Source: CAZNNH01 sp964574335 (GTDB taxonomy: Bacteria; Acidobacteriota; Vicinamibacteria; Fen-336). From it: a stretch of 22,532 nt of DNA. Position 1 is the stretch's first letter; each line of letters begins with the position of its first letter. The position numbers were made by a program, and so were the translations under genes. Positions 15,001 to 22,532 of the stretch are shown in pieces. The notes below the pieces were generated by a model. The model was not told the DNA's origin, ran no database searches, and saw nothing but the letters and a program-made list of their open reading frames with translations. Where the stretch lies: assembly GCA_964574335.1 (NCBI GenBank), contig CAZNNH010000093.1, positions 1-22,532 on the forward strand, given 5' to 3'.

Positions 15001-16665
15001 CCCTGGATCGCCAAGGTCCGCTACTCGACCCCGGGGGTGGGTCTCATCTCGCCCCCCCCGCACCACGACATCTACTCGATCGAGGACCTGGCGGAGCTGA
15101 TCTTCGACCTCAAGAACGCCAACGACCAGGCCCGGATCAGCGTCAAGCTGGTGGCCGAGGTCGGCGTGGGCACGATTGCCGCCGGAGTGGCCAAGGCCCA
15201 CGCCGACGTGGTCCTGGTCAGCGGCTACGACGGCGGTACCGGGGCCTCGCCGCTGACCAGCATCAAGCACGCCGGGATCCCCTGGGAGCTGGGACTGGCC
15301 GAGACCCACCAGGTGCTGCTGCTCAACGACCTACGCAGCCGGATCACGGTCGAGACCGACGGCCAGCTCAAGACCGGCCGCGACGTGGTGGTGGCGGCGC
15401 TGCTGGGCGCCGAGGAGTTCGGCTTCGCCACCGCCCCGCTGGTCGCCCTCGGTTGCGTGATGATGCGGGTCTGCCAGCTCAACACCTGCCCGGTCGGAGT
15501 GGCCACCCAGGACCCGCGGCTGCGCAAGAAGTTCGCCGGCCAGCCCGAGCATGTCGTCCACTTCATGCGCTTCGTGGCCCAGGAGGTCCGCGAGCTGATG
15601 GCGAGCCTGGGCTACCGGCGTCTGGTCGACATGGTGGGCCGGACCGACCGGATCGAGATGCGGGCGGCGGTCGACCACTGGAAGGCGCGTGGGCTCGACT
15701 TCTCCAACATCCTCTATCAGCCCGACGTGCCCGTCTCGGTGGGCCGGCACTGCCAGATCCCACAGGACCACGGCCTCGACAAGACCCTGGACCGGACCAC
15801 GCTGCTGGAGCTGTGCCGGCCTGCTCTCGAGGAGGGGAAGCCGGTGGCGGCGACCCGGCCGATCCGCAACCGTCACCGGGCGGTGGGCACCCTCCTGGGC
15901 AGCGAGGTGACCCGGAGGTACGGCTCCAAGGGGCTCCCCGACGACACCATCCGGTTGCACTTCCAGGGATCGGCGGGACAGAGCTTTGGGGCCTTCCTCC
16001 CCCCGGGCATCACCCTGATCCTCGAGGGCGACTCCAACGACTACACGGGCAAGGGGCTCTCGGGCGGCAAGATGATCGTCTATCCGCCGCGCAAGTCGAG
16101 CTTCGCCGCCGAGGACAGCGTGATCATCGGCAACGTGGCCTTCTACGGAGCCACCCGGGGCGAGGCCTACATCCGGGGGATGGCCGGCGAGCGGTTCTGC
16201 GTCAGGAACAGCGGCCTCCAGGCGGTGGTCGAGGCGGTGGGGGACCACGGCTGCGAGTACATGACCGGAGGGAGGGTGGTGGTGCTGGGGGCCACCGGCC
16301 GCAACTTCGCCGCCGGGATGTCGGGTGGGATCGCCTACGTCTTCGACGTGGACGGCGAGTTCGAGCATCGCTGCAACCGGGGGATGGTGTCCCTGAGCCG
16401 GCTCGACGACGCGGCGGAGATCGGCCTGGTCCGTGACCTGGTGACCCGACACGTGGACTACACCGACAGCCAGCGCGGCCGGACCATCCTGCGGGCCTGG
16501 GACTTCTGGCTGCAGCGGATCGTCAAGGTGATGCCCAACGACTACGCGCGGGTGCTCGAGGCGCAGCGCCAGGTCCGCGAAGCGGGCCTGTCGGACGAGG
16601 AGGCCGAGATGGCTGCCTTCGAGCTGAACGCCCGCGCCCTGCAGACCCGGGCCGCCGGCCACTGA
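12052..16665 (+). CDS. gltB: Glutamate synthase (NADPH) large subunit
   Basis: Large subunit of GOGAT, which hydrolyses glutamine and passes ammonia through a tunnel to 2-oxoglutarate to make glutamate. The 1537 residues fit the usual length. Domains in order: N-terminal class-II amidotransferase with the nucleophile Cys22 in HEACGVGF, which would become residue 1 after removal of a short propeptide; central linker domain; FMN-binding synthase domain with GEGGEDPARY, KPGEGGQLPG and GYDGGTGASPLTS; the 3Fe-4S ligands Cys1135-x5-Cys1141-x4-Cys1146; and the C-terminal beta-helix (GLSGGKMIVYPP, YMTGGRVVVLG). I chose ATG 12052 because AGGAGGGG at 12037-12044 is 7 bases upstream; a GTG at 12028 is less likely. 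gltD starts 16 bases after it. Confidence 0.98.
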   Translation: MRRSDRVPAQGLYDPQHEHEACGVGFVVDAKGRRSHQIVAGGLQILTNLEHRGASGSEPNTGDGAGLMAQVPHRFLSRVCGGLGIRLPEPGSYGVGMAFLPRGEDDRTEAERLIGSVIEDAGFTHLGWRDVPTDNSSLGEAAKAAEPMIRQLFVAPREPVADPEVFERRLYVLRRSMENAVLGTSIPEREIFYIASLSARTLVYKGMLNARQLALYFPDLGQEDFESAIALVHSRFSTNTFPNWARAHPYRFIAHNGEINTLRGNIAWMHARESLFASSLLGDDIEKIKPVIDKDGSDSAMFDNVLELLTLTGRSLPHAVMMMVPEPWSGHESMSADKRAFYEFHSCLMEPWDGPAVVAFTDGVRVGAVLDRNGLRPSRYYVTKDDLVVMASEVGVLDIDPARILHKGRLQPGRLFLVDTAEGRVVADEELKQRIATERPYKSWVREHMISLSDLPEPASVIEPDHETVQQRQRAFGYTTEDVRLLIAPMAGQASEGIGSMGADTPLAVLSQRPQLLYNYFKQLFAQVTNPPVDAIREELIMAVDTSIGPEINLLEPRPESARQIRLLTPILRNEELERLRGLDGSAASHGYRSATLPMLFPAREGAAGLERAVSDLCRAASDALARGADVVILSDRGVGPDRAPIPALLAVSAVHHHLIREATRTRCGLVVESGEPREVHHFSLLIGYGASAINPYLAFETIHDMVAQGLLPDIDAAEAERRYVKAASKGVVKVISKMGISTVQSYHGAQVFEAIGLDPELVSRYFTWTPSRVGGVGMDVIAREVEMRFDHAFPRRPSNAHGLEPGGLYQFRSDGEYHLFNPETVHLLQQACRNGSYDTFRQYSAVVNDHSRSLCTLRGLMELKAAGEPVPLQEVEPIEAILARFKTGAMSYGSISQEAHEALAVAMNRIGGKSNTGEGGEDPARYLLDPSGDSRSSAIKQVASGRFGVTSEYLVNAKELQIKMAQGAKPGEGGQLPGHKVYPWIAKVRYSTPGVGLISPPPHHDIYSIEDLAELIFDLKNANDQARISVKLVAEVGVGTIAAGVAKAHADVVLVSGYDGGTGASPLTSIKHAGIPWELGLAETHQVLLLNDLRSRITVETDGQLKTGRDVVVAALLGAEEFGFATAPLVALGCVMMRVCQLNTCPVGVATQDPRLRKKFAGQPEHVVHFMRFVAQEVRELMASLGYRRLVDMVGRTDRIEMRAAVDHWKARGLDFSNILYQPDVPVSVGRHCQIPQDHGLDKTLDRTTLLELCRPALEEGKPVAATRPIRNRHRAVGTLLGSEVTRRYGSKGLPDDTIRLHFQGSAGQSFGAFLPPGITLILEGDSNDYTGKGLSGGKMIVYPPRKSSFAAEDSVIIGNVAFYGATRGEAYIRGMAGERFCVRNSGLQAVVEAVGDHGCEYMTGGRVVVLGATGRNFAAGMSGGIAYVFDVDGEFEHRCNRGMVSLSRLDDAAEIGLVRDLVTRHVDYTDSQRGRTILRAWDFWLQRIVKVMPNDYARVLEAQRQVREAGLSDEEAEMAAFELNARALQTRAAGH

Positions 16666-16681
16666 GACGGAAGGGGAGGAG

Positions 16682-18163
16682 ATGGGCAAGCCCACCGGTT
16701 TTCTCGACTACTCGCGCGAGCTGCCCCAGTCGCGAAAGCCCAAGGACCGCATCGGCGACTGGCAGGAGTTTCGCCAGCCCCTGCCGAGCTCGAAGCTGCA
16801 GGAGCAGGGCGCGCGCTGCATGGACTGCGGCCTCCCCTTCTGCCACACCGGCCAGGTGCTGGCCGGGATGGCGGCCGGCTGCCCGATCCACAACCTGATC
16901 CCCGATTGGAACGACCTGGTCTACAAGGGGCACTGGCGTCAGGCGCTCTTGCGGCTGCACAAGACCAACAACTTCCCGGAGTTCACCGGGCGGGTCTGCC
17001 CGGCCCCCTGTGAGGGCTCCTGCGTGCTGGGGATCAGCGAGCCCCCGGTCACCATCAAGAGCATCGAGTGCGCCATCATCGACCGTGGCTTCGACGAAGG
17101 CTGGGTGACCGCAGAGCCGCCCGCCACCCGCACCGCCAAGAAGGTGGCCGTGGTCGGGTCGGGCCCGGCCGGCCTGGCCTGCGCCGCCCAGCTCAACCGT
17201 GCCGGTCACTGGGTGACCGTGTTCGAGCGCGCCGACCGGGTCGGCGGGCTTCTCATGTACGGCATCCCCAACATGAAGCTCGACAAGCGGGTGGTCGAGC
17301 GTCGCGTCGAGCTGCTGGCGGAGGAGGGGGTCCGCTTCGAGACCGGCGTCGAGGTGGGGCGGGACCTGGCGGTCGGACGGCTGCGCGAGGAGTTCGAATC
17401 GGTGGTGCTGTGCGGCGGCGCCTCTCAGGCGCGCGACCTGCCGGTGCCCGGCCGCGATCTCGGCGGCGTCCATCTGGCCATGGAGTTCCTCACCGCGGCC
17501 ACCCGGCGGCTGCTCGAGGGGCGGGCAGAGGAGCCCGAGATCAGCGCCCGGGACAAGGACGTGGTGGTGATCGGCGGCGGCGACACCGGCACCGACTGTG
17601 TGGGTACGGCGCTGCGCCAGGGCTGTCGGCGCCTCATCCAGCTCGAGATCCTTCCCAAGCCGCCGGCGGTGCGGGCCGAGGACAACCCCTGGCCGCAGTG
17701 GCCCAAGGTCCACCACCTCGACTACGGGCAGGAGGAGGCGGCGGCGGTGTTCGGCGATGACCCGCGCCAGTTCTGCGTGATGACCAAGCGGCTGGTGGGC
17801 GACGAGGGCGGGCAGGTGCAGGAGATCCACACGGTGGCGGTCGAGTGGGTGAAGGATGCCAGCGGCCGCTCCCAGCTCCGCGAGGTGGCGGGGACCGAGC
17901 GCGCCTGGTCGGCCCAGCTCGTGCTCCTGGCGATGGGTTTCGTGGGGTCCGAGCGCGGCCCCCTGCTCCAGGAGCTCGGCGTCGAGCTCGACGCGCGGGG
18001 CAACGTGGCCACGGACGCCAACAAGATGACCAACGTGGCCGGGGTCTTCGCCGCCGGCGACATGGCCCGGGGGCAGTCGCTGGTGGTGTGGGCGATTGCC
18101 GAAGGGCGTCGCGCCGCGCGCTGCGTCGACCAGTACCTGATGGGGGAGAGCCAACTGCCGTGA
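16682..18163 (+). CDS. gltD: Glutamate synthase (NADPH) small subunit
   Basis: Small subunit of GOGAT that takes electrons from NADPH through FAD and 4Fe-4S clusters to the GltB FMN. The 493 residues match the family. The N-terminal cysteine set is Cys46, 49, 54, 67, 106, 110 and 114 (CMDCGLPFCH, GCPIHN, CPAPCEGSC). Then come the FAD site VAVVGSGPAGLACAAQL (Gly159-x-Gly-x-x-Gly164), the NADPH site VVVIGGGDTGTDC (from Gly298), and the closing FAD motif GVFAAGDMARGQSLVVWAI. The ATG follows AAGGGGAGGAG and lies 16 bases after the gltB stop, so the two are surely co-transcribed. A free-standing GltD-like paralogue is unlikely given the linkage. Confidence 0.97.
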   Translation: MGKPTGFLDYSRELPQSRKPKDRIGDWQEFRQPLPSSKLQEQGARCMDCGLPFCHTGQVLAGMAAGCPIHNLIPDWNDLVYKGHWRQALLRLHKTNNFPEFTGRVCPAPCEGSCVLGISEPPVTIKSIECAIIDRGFDEGWVTAEPPATRTAKKVAVVGSGPAGLACAAQLNRAGHWVTVFERADRVGGLLMYGIPNMKLDKRVVERRVELLAEEGVRFETGVEVGRDLAVGRLREEFESVVLCGGASQARDLPVPGRDLGGVHLAMEFLTAATRRLLEGRAEEPEISARDKDVVVIGGGDTGTDCVGTALRQGCRRLIQLEILPKPPAVRAEDNPWPQWPKVHHLDYGQEEAAAVFGDDPRQFCVMTKRLVGDEGGQVQEIHTVAVEWVKDASGRSQLREVAGTERAWSAQLVLLAMGFVGSERGPLLQELGVELDARGNVATDANKMTNVAGVFAAGDMARGQSLVVWAIAEGRRAARCVDQYLMGESQLP

Positions 18164-18245
18164 CGGCCCGCGGGCGTCATCCCCGGTCTTCCTTCGAGGT
18201 TGGACCCCGGGAGGATCTCCCCGCCCACCCGGTGCTGCGGACACG

Positions 18246-19178
18246 ATGATCCTGATCGGCATCGTGGTCGGGGCGCTGGTGGCGTTTCTCGCCCCCGGCG
18301 CCGTGCTCTGGATGCGCCCGGCGCTGCAGCCGGCCTTTGCGGTGACGATGCTGGCGGTGGGGGCGCTGGTGCGCCCCGAGCAGGTCCAGGCCTTCGCCCG
18401 GACGCCGCTGCGGCCGCTCTTGGGTCTCCTGGCCCAGTACACGATCATGCCCCTGTGCGCGTGGGCCGTCTCGCTCGGATTCGACGACCCGCAGCTCCGC
18501 ACCGGGATCGTGCTGGTGGGCTGCATGCCCGGGGCCATGGCCTCGAACGTGATGACGGTGCTGGTGGGCGGAGACCTGATCCTCTCCGTGACCATGACCA
18601 CGCTGGCGACGCTTCTGTGCCCGCTCATGATCGCCACCTGGCTCCCGCTGCTGGCGGACGCCCGGATCCATGTGCCGGTGGCCGGCCTGGCCTGGAACGC
18701 CGCCTGGATGGTGGTGGTCCCGGTCCTGATCGGGATCGGCCTGCGCCGGCTGCGGCCGCAGCTCTCGACCCGGTTCGACCGGCGGGCGACGCTGCTGGCC
18801 TCGGCGGCGATCGTGCTGATCATCCTGGTAGTGGTGGCCGCCAACCGCCAGCGATTGCTCGGCCTCGGGCCCGGCCTGGCGGCGGGGATGCTGGGCCTGA
18901 ACCTGGCCGCCTACGGCCTGGCCTTCGGCGTCGGGACGGCTTTCCGTTGGCCGCCGGCCCAGCGGCGGACGCTGGTGATCGAGGTCGGGATGCAGAACGC
19001 CGGCCTGGGCTCGGTCCTGGCCCTGGCCCACCTGGGAGAGGCCGGGGCCGTGCCCAGCGCGTTCTACACGGCGTTGTGCGTGGTGACGGCCTCGCTGGCG
19101 GTGCCGCTGCGCGACCGGTTCGCCACGCCACCGGCAGAAGGTGCCGGGGCGCCAGCCAAGGAGGGTCTCTCGTCATGA
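18246..19178 (+). CDS. BASS-family (bile acid:sodium symporter-like) transporter
   Basis: A 310-residue inner-membrane protein with roughly nine or ten hydrophobic helices. Two family signatures are visible: CMPGAMASNVMTVLVGGD (93-110), the discontinuous-helix and sodium-site region of BASS proteins, and EVGMQNAGLG (246-255). Members carry organic anions, often with sodium; bacterial substrates include pantoate, keto acids and bile acids, and the substrate here cannot be read from sequence. It starts 82 bases after gltD with a weak ribosome site and no recognisable promoter, so it may be read through from gltBD. Its stop overlaps the next start (ATGA), implying coupled translation with the ferredoxin-nitroreductase gene. 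Confidence 0.88.
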   Translation: MILIGIVVGALVAFLAPGAVLWMRPALQPAFAVTMLAVGALVRPEQVQAFARTPLRPLLGLLAQYTIMPLCAWAVSLGFDDPQLRTGIVLVGCMPGAMASNVMTVLVGGDLILSVTMTTLATLLCPLMIATWLPLLADARIHVPVAGLAWNAAWMVVVPVLIGIGLRRLRPQLSTRFDRRATLLASAAIVLIILVVVAANRQRLLGLGPGLAAGMLGLNLAAYGLAFGVGTAFRWPPAQRRTLVIEVGMQNAGLGSVLALAHLGEAGAVPSAFYTALCVVTASLAVPLRDRFATPPAEGAGAPAKEGLSS

Positions 19179-19999
19179 ACCTTGTCGAGGTGGACACCGA
19201 GCGATGCCGGCAGGACGCGATCTGCGTCATGGACTGCCCCGCCCAGGCCCTGGAGATCGATTCGGACTCCGGCTTCCCCCGCCTCATGGAAGGTGGGGAG
19301 GAGATGTGCATCGCCTGCGGCCACTGCGTCGTGGTCTGTCCCCACGGAGCCTTCACCCACCAGGCGATGGGGCCCGGCGACTGCCCCGAGCTGCCCAAGG
19401 GTTGGCAGCGGACACCGGAAGAGGCCGAGGCCTTCCTGCGGGGTCGGCGCTCGATGCGGCAGTACAAGGACGAGGAAGTCGACCGCGAGACTTTGGAGAG
19501 GCTCATCGCCCTGGCCAGCTCCGCCCCCAGCGGGCACAACGCCCAGCCGGTCTTCTGGACGGTGTTCAGCGGCAAGGCACAAGTGGCGACGCTGGCCGGG
19601 ATCGTCGCCGAGTGGATGCGCCACGTCCAGAGCGAGGCACCGCAACGGGCCCGGATGCTCCACCTGGAGCGGGTGATCGCCGCCCATGAGGAGGGCAAGG
19701 ACCGCATCCTGCGCGGCGCGCCCCATCTCGTCGTGTGCCATGCGCCTGAGCCCGACCCGTTCGCACCCATGGCGGCCCCCACGGCCCTGGCCTATCTGGA
19801 GCTGGCGGCGCCTTCCCTGGGGCTGGGCACCTGCTGGGCCGGGTACTTCAATGCCTGCGCCCAGACCTTCCCGCCCATGAAGCGGGCCATCGACCTGCCG
19901 GAGGGCCACAGGTCCTTCGCCGCGGCCATGGTGGGCTACCCCAGGGTCAAGTATCGGAGGATGGCCCGACGCAACGCTCCGCGCATCGACTGGCGCTAG
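19175..19999 (+). CDS. Ferredoxin-nitroreductase fusion protein
   Basis: A 274-residue predicted cytosolic flavoprotein. Residues 1-60 form a two-cluster ferredoxin domain. The second motif is standard (CIACGHCVVVCP); the first is Cys11-x-x-Asp14-x-x-Cys17-x3-Cys21, with Asp where the second cysteine normally sits. From about residue 85 the nitroreductase fold begins with GRRSMRQYKDEEV and SSAPSGHNAQPVFW (FMN-contact region), and continues to GLGTCWAGYF and GYPRVKYRRMARR. Members of this fused family reduce nitro, quinone or ene substrates; the physiological substrate is unknown. ATG 19175 follows AAGGAGGG and overlaps the BASS stop by 4 bases. The frame is open back to 18200, but that part is a shadow of the transporter gene. 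Confidence 0.88.
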   Translation: MNLVEVDTERCRQDAICVMDCPAQALEIDSDSGFPRLMEGGEEMCIACGHCVVVCPHGAFTHQAMGPGDCPELPKGWQRTPEEAEAFLRGRRSMRQYKDEEVDRETLERLIALASSAPSGHNAQPVFWTVFSGKAQVATLAGIVAEWMRHVQSEAPQRARMLHLERVIAAHEEGKDRILRGAPHLVVCHAPEPDPFAPMAAPTALAYLELAAPSLGLGTCWAGYFNACAQTFPPMKRAIDLPEGHRSFAAAMVGYPRVKYRRMARRNAPRIDWR

Positions 20000-20021
20000 C
20001 CGGGGAGGCTCGCCCCTAGCG
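19994..20021. terminator. Possible shared hairpin between convergent genes
   Basis: CGCTA (19994-19998) pairs with TAGCG (20017-20021), and GGGG (20002-20005) with CCCC (20013-20016), around a 7-base loop with a 3-base bulge. It spans the stop codons of both the nitroreductase gene and the convergent peptidase gene, which are only 16 bases apart. There is no T-run, so a bidirectional terminator is plausible but unproven. Confidence 0.3.
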
Positions 20022-21965
20022 GAGCGCGAGCCGGACCGCCTCCGTCATCTGCGTCTCGAGCGCCTCGCGGCTCGAAAAGAGGGACCAGGCCTCCTCGGCG
20101 TCCTCCGGGGCCGGTGTGCCCTTGGCTCCCAGCGCTCGGACCCAGCGGGTACGTTCCATGGGCGAGGGATGTGTGTCGTAGACCGATGACGGTCGGCTGA
20201 GCGCCGCCCGGATGGCCCGGCTCAGCTCCTGCTCCGACACCGTGCTGCCGGGCGCGTGGCTGTAGAGGTTGGCGATGGCCGCTCGCCCTCCGGACATCTC
20301 CTGGAGGGTCAGGTTGGCGTGGACGTCGAAACGAACCGATCGCTCGACGACGTGCCGGAGGCCCTCTTCGAAGGCCTTCGAGCCGTAGGTCAAGGCGGCC
20401 CAGCGGTCGGCGAGGACCTCCTGGAGGCGCGAGGCGCCGTGGGAGATGATCAGGAAGACTCGGAAGAAGCCGTTGAGGAAGAGCCAGGCCGGGTTGTACC
20501 ACGCCGCCGCTCCCCCCTCTGCCAGGGACTGCGCGGTCATGGTCAGGGAGCGCCGGACCGCCAGGGCGAAGCCGCCGCCCGCCGTGTCCCGGTTGGAGAA
20601 GTGCCCGTACTCGTGGGCCAGGACCGCCTTCAGGGGGCCGATCCTGAGGCCGTCGAGGATGCCGACGCCGAGGACCAGGCAGCGCTCGGTGGCGTGGCGG
20701 AGCTGGCGGCCGAGGCCGCCCCGCTCCAGCACGGCGAGGTCGGTCCCGGGCGTCAGATAGACGTTGTCCACCGCGCGGGTACCGACGCGACGGGCCACGT
20801 CGTCGAGCAGCCTACGGAGACGTGGCTCTCGCTGGAGGACGAGGCGCTGCCCAGGATCGTCGTCCCGAGCCCGGACGAGCAGGCCCTTGAGGATCGACCA
20901 GAGCGTTGCCAGGGTCACGACCACGACCACGAGGAGGAGCTTGATCGGGATCCGACCGGCGGCCAGCATGGCGTAGACGATCCCTCCGCCGAGGAGCACG
21001 ACCAGGGCGGCCACCAAGGGGAGGGAGAGGTAGTAGTAGCCACACGAGGCCCAGAGCACGAAGCGGTACAGGACCCGAAGGACCGCCGAGCGTCCGCCGG
21101 TCGTGGTACGGCTGTTCCGCGACAACGTCTCCGCCTCGGCCAGCACCGTTCGCGACAGCAGCGCGCCGAGGCCGAGGAGCAACAGGAGCACGCCCACCCA
21201 CACGCCGAGCACCCAGCCGAAGGTTGGGAGCCATCGGCCGAGCACACCCTCGGACTCGTCGATCACGTGGGAGAGCGCCTGGTAGCTCTGCTCCGGCATC
21301 CCCAGCTCTCTGGCCCGGCGCAGCGCCGCCCGGGCCTTGCGGGGGCTCCCCTGGAACAAGGCGAGGACGGCGGCGAACTGGTGGGTCGAGGACTCCTCGG
21401 GCGCCAGGGCCAGCAGGCGCTCGACACCCCTCCCGAGGGCGTCGACGTCCTCGGCCTGCAGCGCCACCTGGCACAAGGCGATCTGGACCCACGTGTCGTC
21501 GGGCGCCAGGACGGCGGCGCGTGAGACGTGGGAGAGGGCTTCTTCGATCTCCTTCCGGCCGGGGTCGGTGCTGCCCGACGGCCGAGAGAGGCAGACCGCG
21601 AGCGCGGCCAGGTTGGTGGCCGACGCCTCGGTGGCGACCGCCGACCGACCGAGGGTGATGGCCTTGCCACGATTCCCGAGGGCCAGCTCCTCGCCGGCCT
21701 GCCGGCGCGTCGCCGCGGAGAACTGGGGCGCCTTGCGCGCCACCATGGAATAGAGGGCGGACGCTCGCTTGTGGTCTTCTCGCTCGCGGGCGGCGTTGGC
21801 CTCCTGCCAGATGGGCACGGCCTCCGGTCTCAGGCGCCTCAGCTCGGCGGTGAGGTCGCGCTCGAGGTCGGCGCGATCGGTCGCGGCCGCGAGAGCGAGA
21901 GCGGACGACGTGGTGAGCAGAAGCAGGACGATGGGGACGCTACGCCTGACGGGAGCAGGGAGCAC
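20016..21965 (-). CDS. M48-family membrane metallopeptidase with helical-repeat N-terminal region
   Basis: A 649-residue zinc peptidase, probably in envelope protein quality control as for HtpX- and BepA-type relatives. The N-terminus is a hydrophobic signal (SVPIVLLLLTTSSALALAAA). Residues about 30-260 are Ala/Leu/Arg-rich helices that look like TPR-type repeats. Hydrophobic helices follow near 270-295 and in about 325-385. The catalytic domain has His451-Glu-Tyr-Gly-His455 (HExxH zinc motif) and the third-ligand motif Glu516-x3-Asp520 (EVLADRW), so it looks active. Placing the repeat region on the periplasmic side is inferred from the signal sequence. It lies 47 bases after the small gene at 22013 on the same strand and is probably co-transcribed. 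Its substrate is unknown. Confidence 0.85.
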   Translation of the reverse strand: MLPAPVRRSVPIVLLLLTTSSALALAAATDRADLERDLTAELRRLRPEAVPIWQEANAAREREDHKRASALYSMVARKAPQFSAATRRQAGEELALGNRGKAITLGRSAVATEASATNLAALAVCLSRPSGSTDPGRKEIEEALSHVSRAAVLAPDDTWVQIALCQVALQAEDVDALGRGVERLLALAPEESSTHQFAAVLALFQGSPRKARAALRRARELGMPEQSYQALSHVIDESEGVLGRWLPTFGWVLGVWVGVLLLLLGLGALLSRTVLAEAETLSRNSRTTTGGRSAVLRVLYRFVLWASCGYYYLSLPLVAALVVLLGGGIVYAMLAAGRIPIKLLLVVVVVTLATLWSILKGLLVRARDDDPGQRLVLQREPRLRRLLDDVARRVGTRAVDNVYLTPGTDLAVLERGGLGRQLRHATERCLVLGVGILDGLRIGPLKAVLAHEYGHFSNRDTAGGGFALAVRRSLTMTAQSLAEGGAAAWYNPAWLFLNGFFRVFLIISHGASRLQEVLADRWAALTYGSKAFEEGLRHVVERSVRFDVHANLTLQEMSGGRAAIANLYSHAPGSTVSEQELSRAIRAALSRPSSVYDTHPSPMERTRWVRALGAKGTPAPEDAEEAWSLFSSREALETQMTEAVRLALR

Positions 21966-22012
21966 GGTAGCCTCCTCGACGCAAGGACGGAAACGGGATC
22001 AGAACCGCGGCG

Positions 22013-22297
22013 TCACTCCTCCTCGGCGGTGGCGAAGTACGGCGTTCCGGATCGCCGATTCAGGCAGCTCACCAGCTTGTCGGCCTCGAGCCGTGAGGCC
22101 TGCCGCCGCCCGCCCATCTTGAAGCTCTCTTCGAAGCAGGTGTCGAAGTGCGTGGCCACCGCCTTCTCGCAGCGCGCGTCGGCCTCGCAGAGCTTGACCA
22201 AGTGCTCCTTGACCTCGTCGTGCGCGGCCCCTTTGTTGTAGTACTTGAGGCCCACCACCGCTGCGATGGCGACGACGGCGATTCCCAGCCGCTTCAT
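22013..22297 (-). CDS. Small membrane-anchored four-cysteine protein of unknown function
   Basis: A 94-residue protein I do not recognise. Residues 4-18 (LGIAVVAIAAVVGLK) form one hydrophobic segment, either an uncleaved anchor or a signal, followed by a charged helical domain with Cys37, Cys43, Cys54 and Cys78. The even number and spacing of cysteines suggest two disulfides in the periplasm. The ATG follows a strong AAGGAGGGG ribosome site on the minus strand. It precedes the M48 peptidase gene by 47 bases, so the two may work together, for example as substrate, adaptor or co-regulated envelope protein; this is only inferred from linkage. Confidence 0.7.
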   Translation of the reverse strand: MKRLGIAVVAIAAVVGLKYYNKGAAHDEVKEHLVKLCEADARCEKAVATHFDTCFEESFKMGGRRQASRLEADKLVSCLNRRSGTPYFATAEEE

Positions 22298-22532
22298 GGC
22301 CCCTCCTTTGGCGGCGTGGTCCTCTCAGGGATGTGACGCCGCTCGACATGACTCAGCGAATCGATTCGGTGGCTACGGCTGCGAACATCCACACGCGGAG
22401 GGAGCGTGTCGGGCGAGACTCTAGGTCCGTTGCGCCAGAAATGTCAAGGGAAAAGGGGTGCTGGTCCCGACGGTTCTCGTGGCCGCCCTGAACGGTCTGC
22501 GTGTGGCGGTGCCGGCCCGCTGCGGCGGATCG
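22298..22532. other. Upstream region of the four-cysteine protein gene, to window end
   Basis: No gene is supported in these 235 bases. The main content is a sigma-70-like promoter on the minus strand (22418-22447) and about 110 bases of leader before the small gene. Nothing else was recognised up to the right edge, where a plus-strand gene could begin beyond the window. Confidence 0.45.
22418..22447 (-). promoter_or_regulatory. Sigma-70-like promoter of the small protein-M48 peptidase unit
   Basis: On the minus strand a perfect -35 TTGACA (22447-22442) is followed after 18 bases by TAGAGT (22423-22418), a 4-of-6 match to TATAAT. Transcription would start near 22411, about 114 bases before the small gene. 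It is the only good sigma-70 match I noticed in the window. Confidence 0.5.

Noticed and set aside
14616..16436. 606-codon plus-strand frame inside gltB
   Set aside because: A frame-shifted shadow made of Gly, Arg, Pro and Asp repeats; gltB covers the region with conserved motifs.

Overview
This window comes from a Gram-negative bacterium with very GC-rich DNA. An outer-membrane beta-barrel gene and several signal peptides point to Gram-negative; the lineage cannot be fixed from the sequence, although the gene set would suit a deltaproteobacterial or related uncultured group. No RNA gene, mobile element, CRISPR array or phage gene was seen. Coding is dense and intergenic gaps are short.

Positions 44-18163 form one large ammonium-assimilation cluster. 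On the minus strand are an ammonium transporter with a signal peptide (44-1483) and a GlnE-type adenylyltransferase with two N-terminal ACT domains (1727-4030). Divergent from these, on the plus strand, come glnD (4213), a first PII gene overlapping it by 4 bases (6930), a second PII gene (7616), amtB (8017), a TorF-like outer-membrane protein (9428), glnA (10394), gltB (12052) and gltD (16682). Together they cover ammonium entry (two Amt, possibly the porin), GS-GOGAT fixation, and the control proteins (GlnD and the GlnE-like enzyme with their targets: two PII proteins carrying Tyr51 and GlnA carrying Tyr402).

Four intergenic regions of this cluster carry a correctly spaced sigma-54 (-24/-12) element, each containing TTGC and lying so that the predicted start of transcription is about 44-77 bases before a start codon: before glnD, glnK, glnA and (weakest) the minus-strand amt. 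This suggests one RpoN regulon. The sigma-54 factor and its activator are not in the window, and I saw no convincing NtrC sites. gltB is different: it has no sigma-54 element but a 233-base leader with a very strong hairpin that can compete with an alternative 11-bp pairing, an attenuator-like layout.

Downstream, 18246-19999 holds a BASS-family transporter and a ferredoxin-nitroreductase fusion overlapping by 4 bases. Converging on them from the minus strand are an M48 membrane metallopeptidase with a helical-repeat periplasmic part (20016-21965) and a small membrane-anchored four-cysteine protein (22013-22297), probably transcribed together from a sigma-70-like promoter near 22418-22447. These four genes have no evident nitrogen role.

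The most unusual points are the ACT-ACT-GlnE half-enzyme facing glnD, the shared sigma-54 promoter layout that includes glnD, the gltB leader, and the outer-membrane gene between amtB and glnA.
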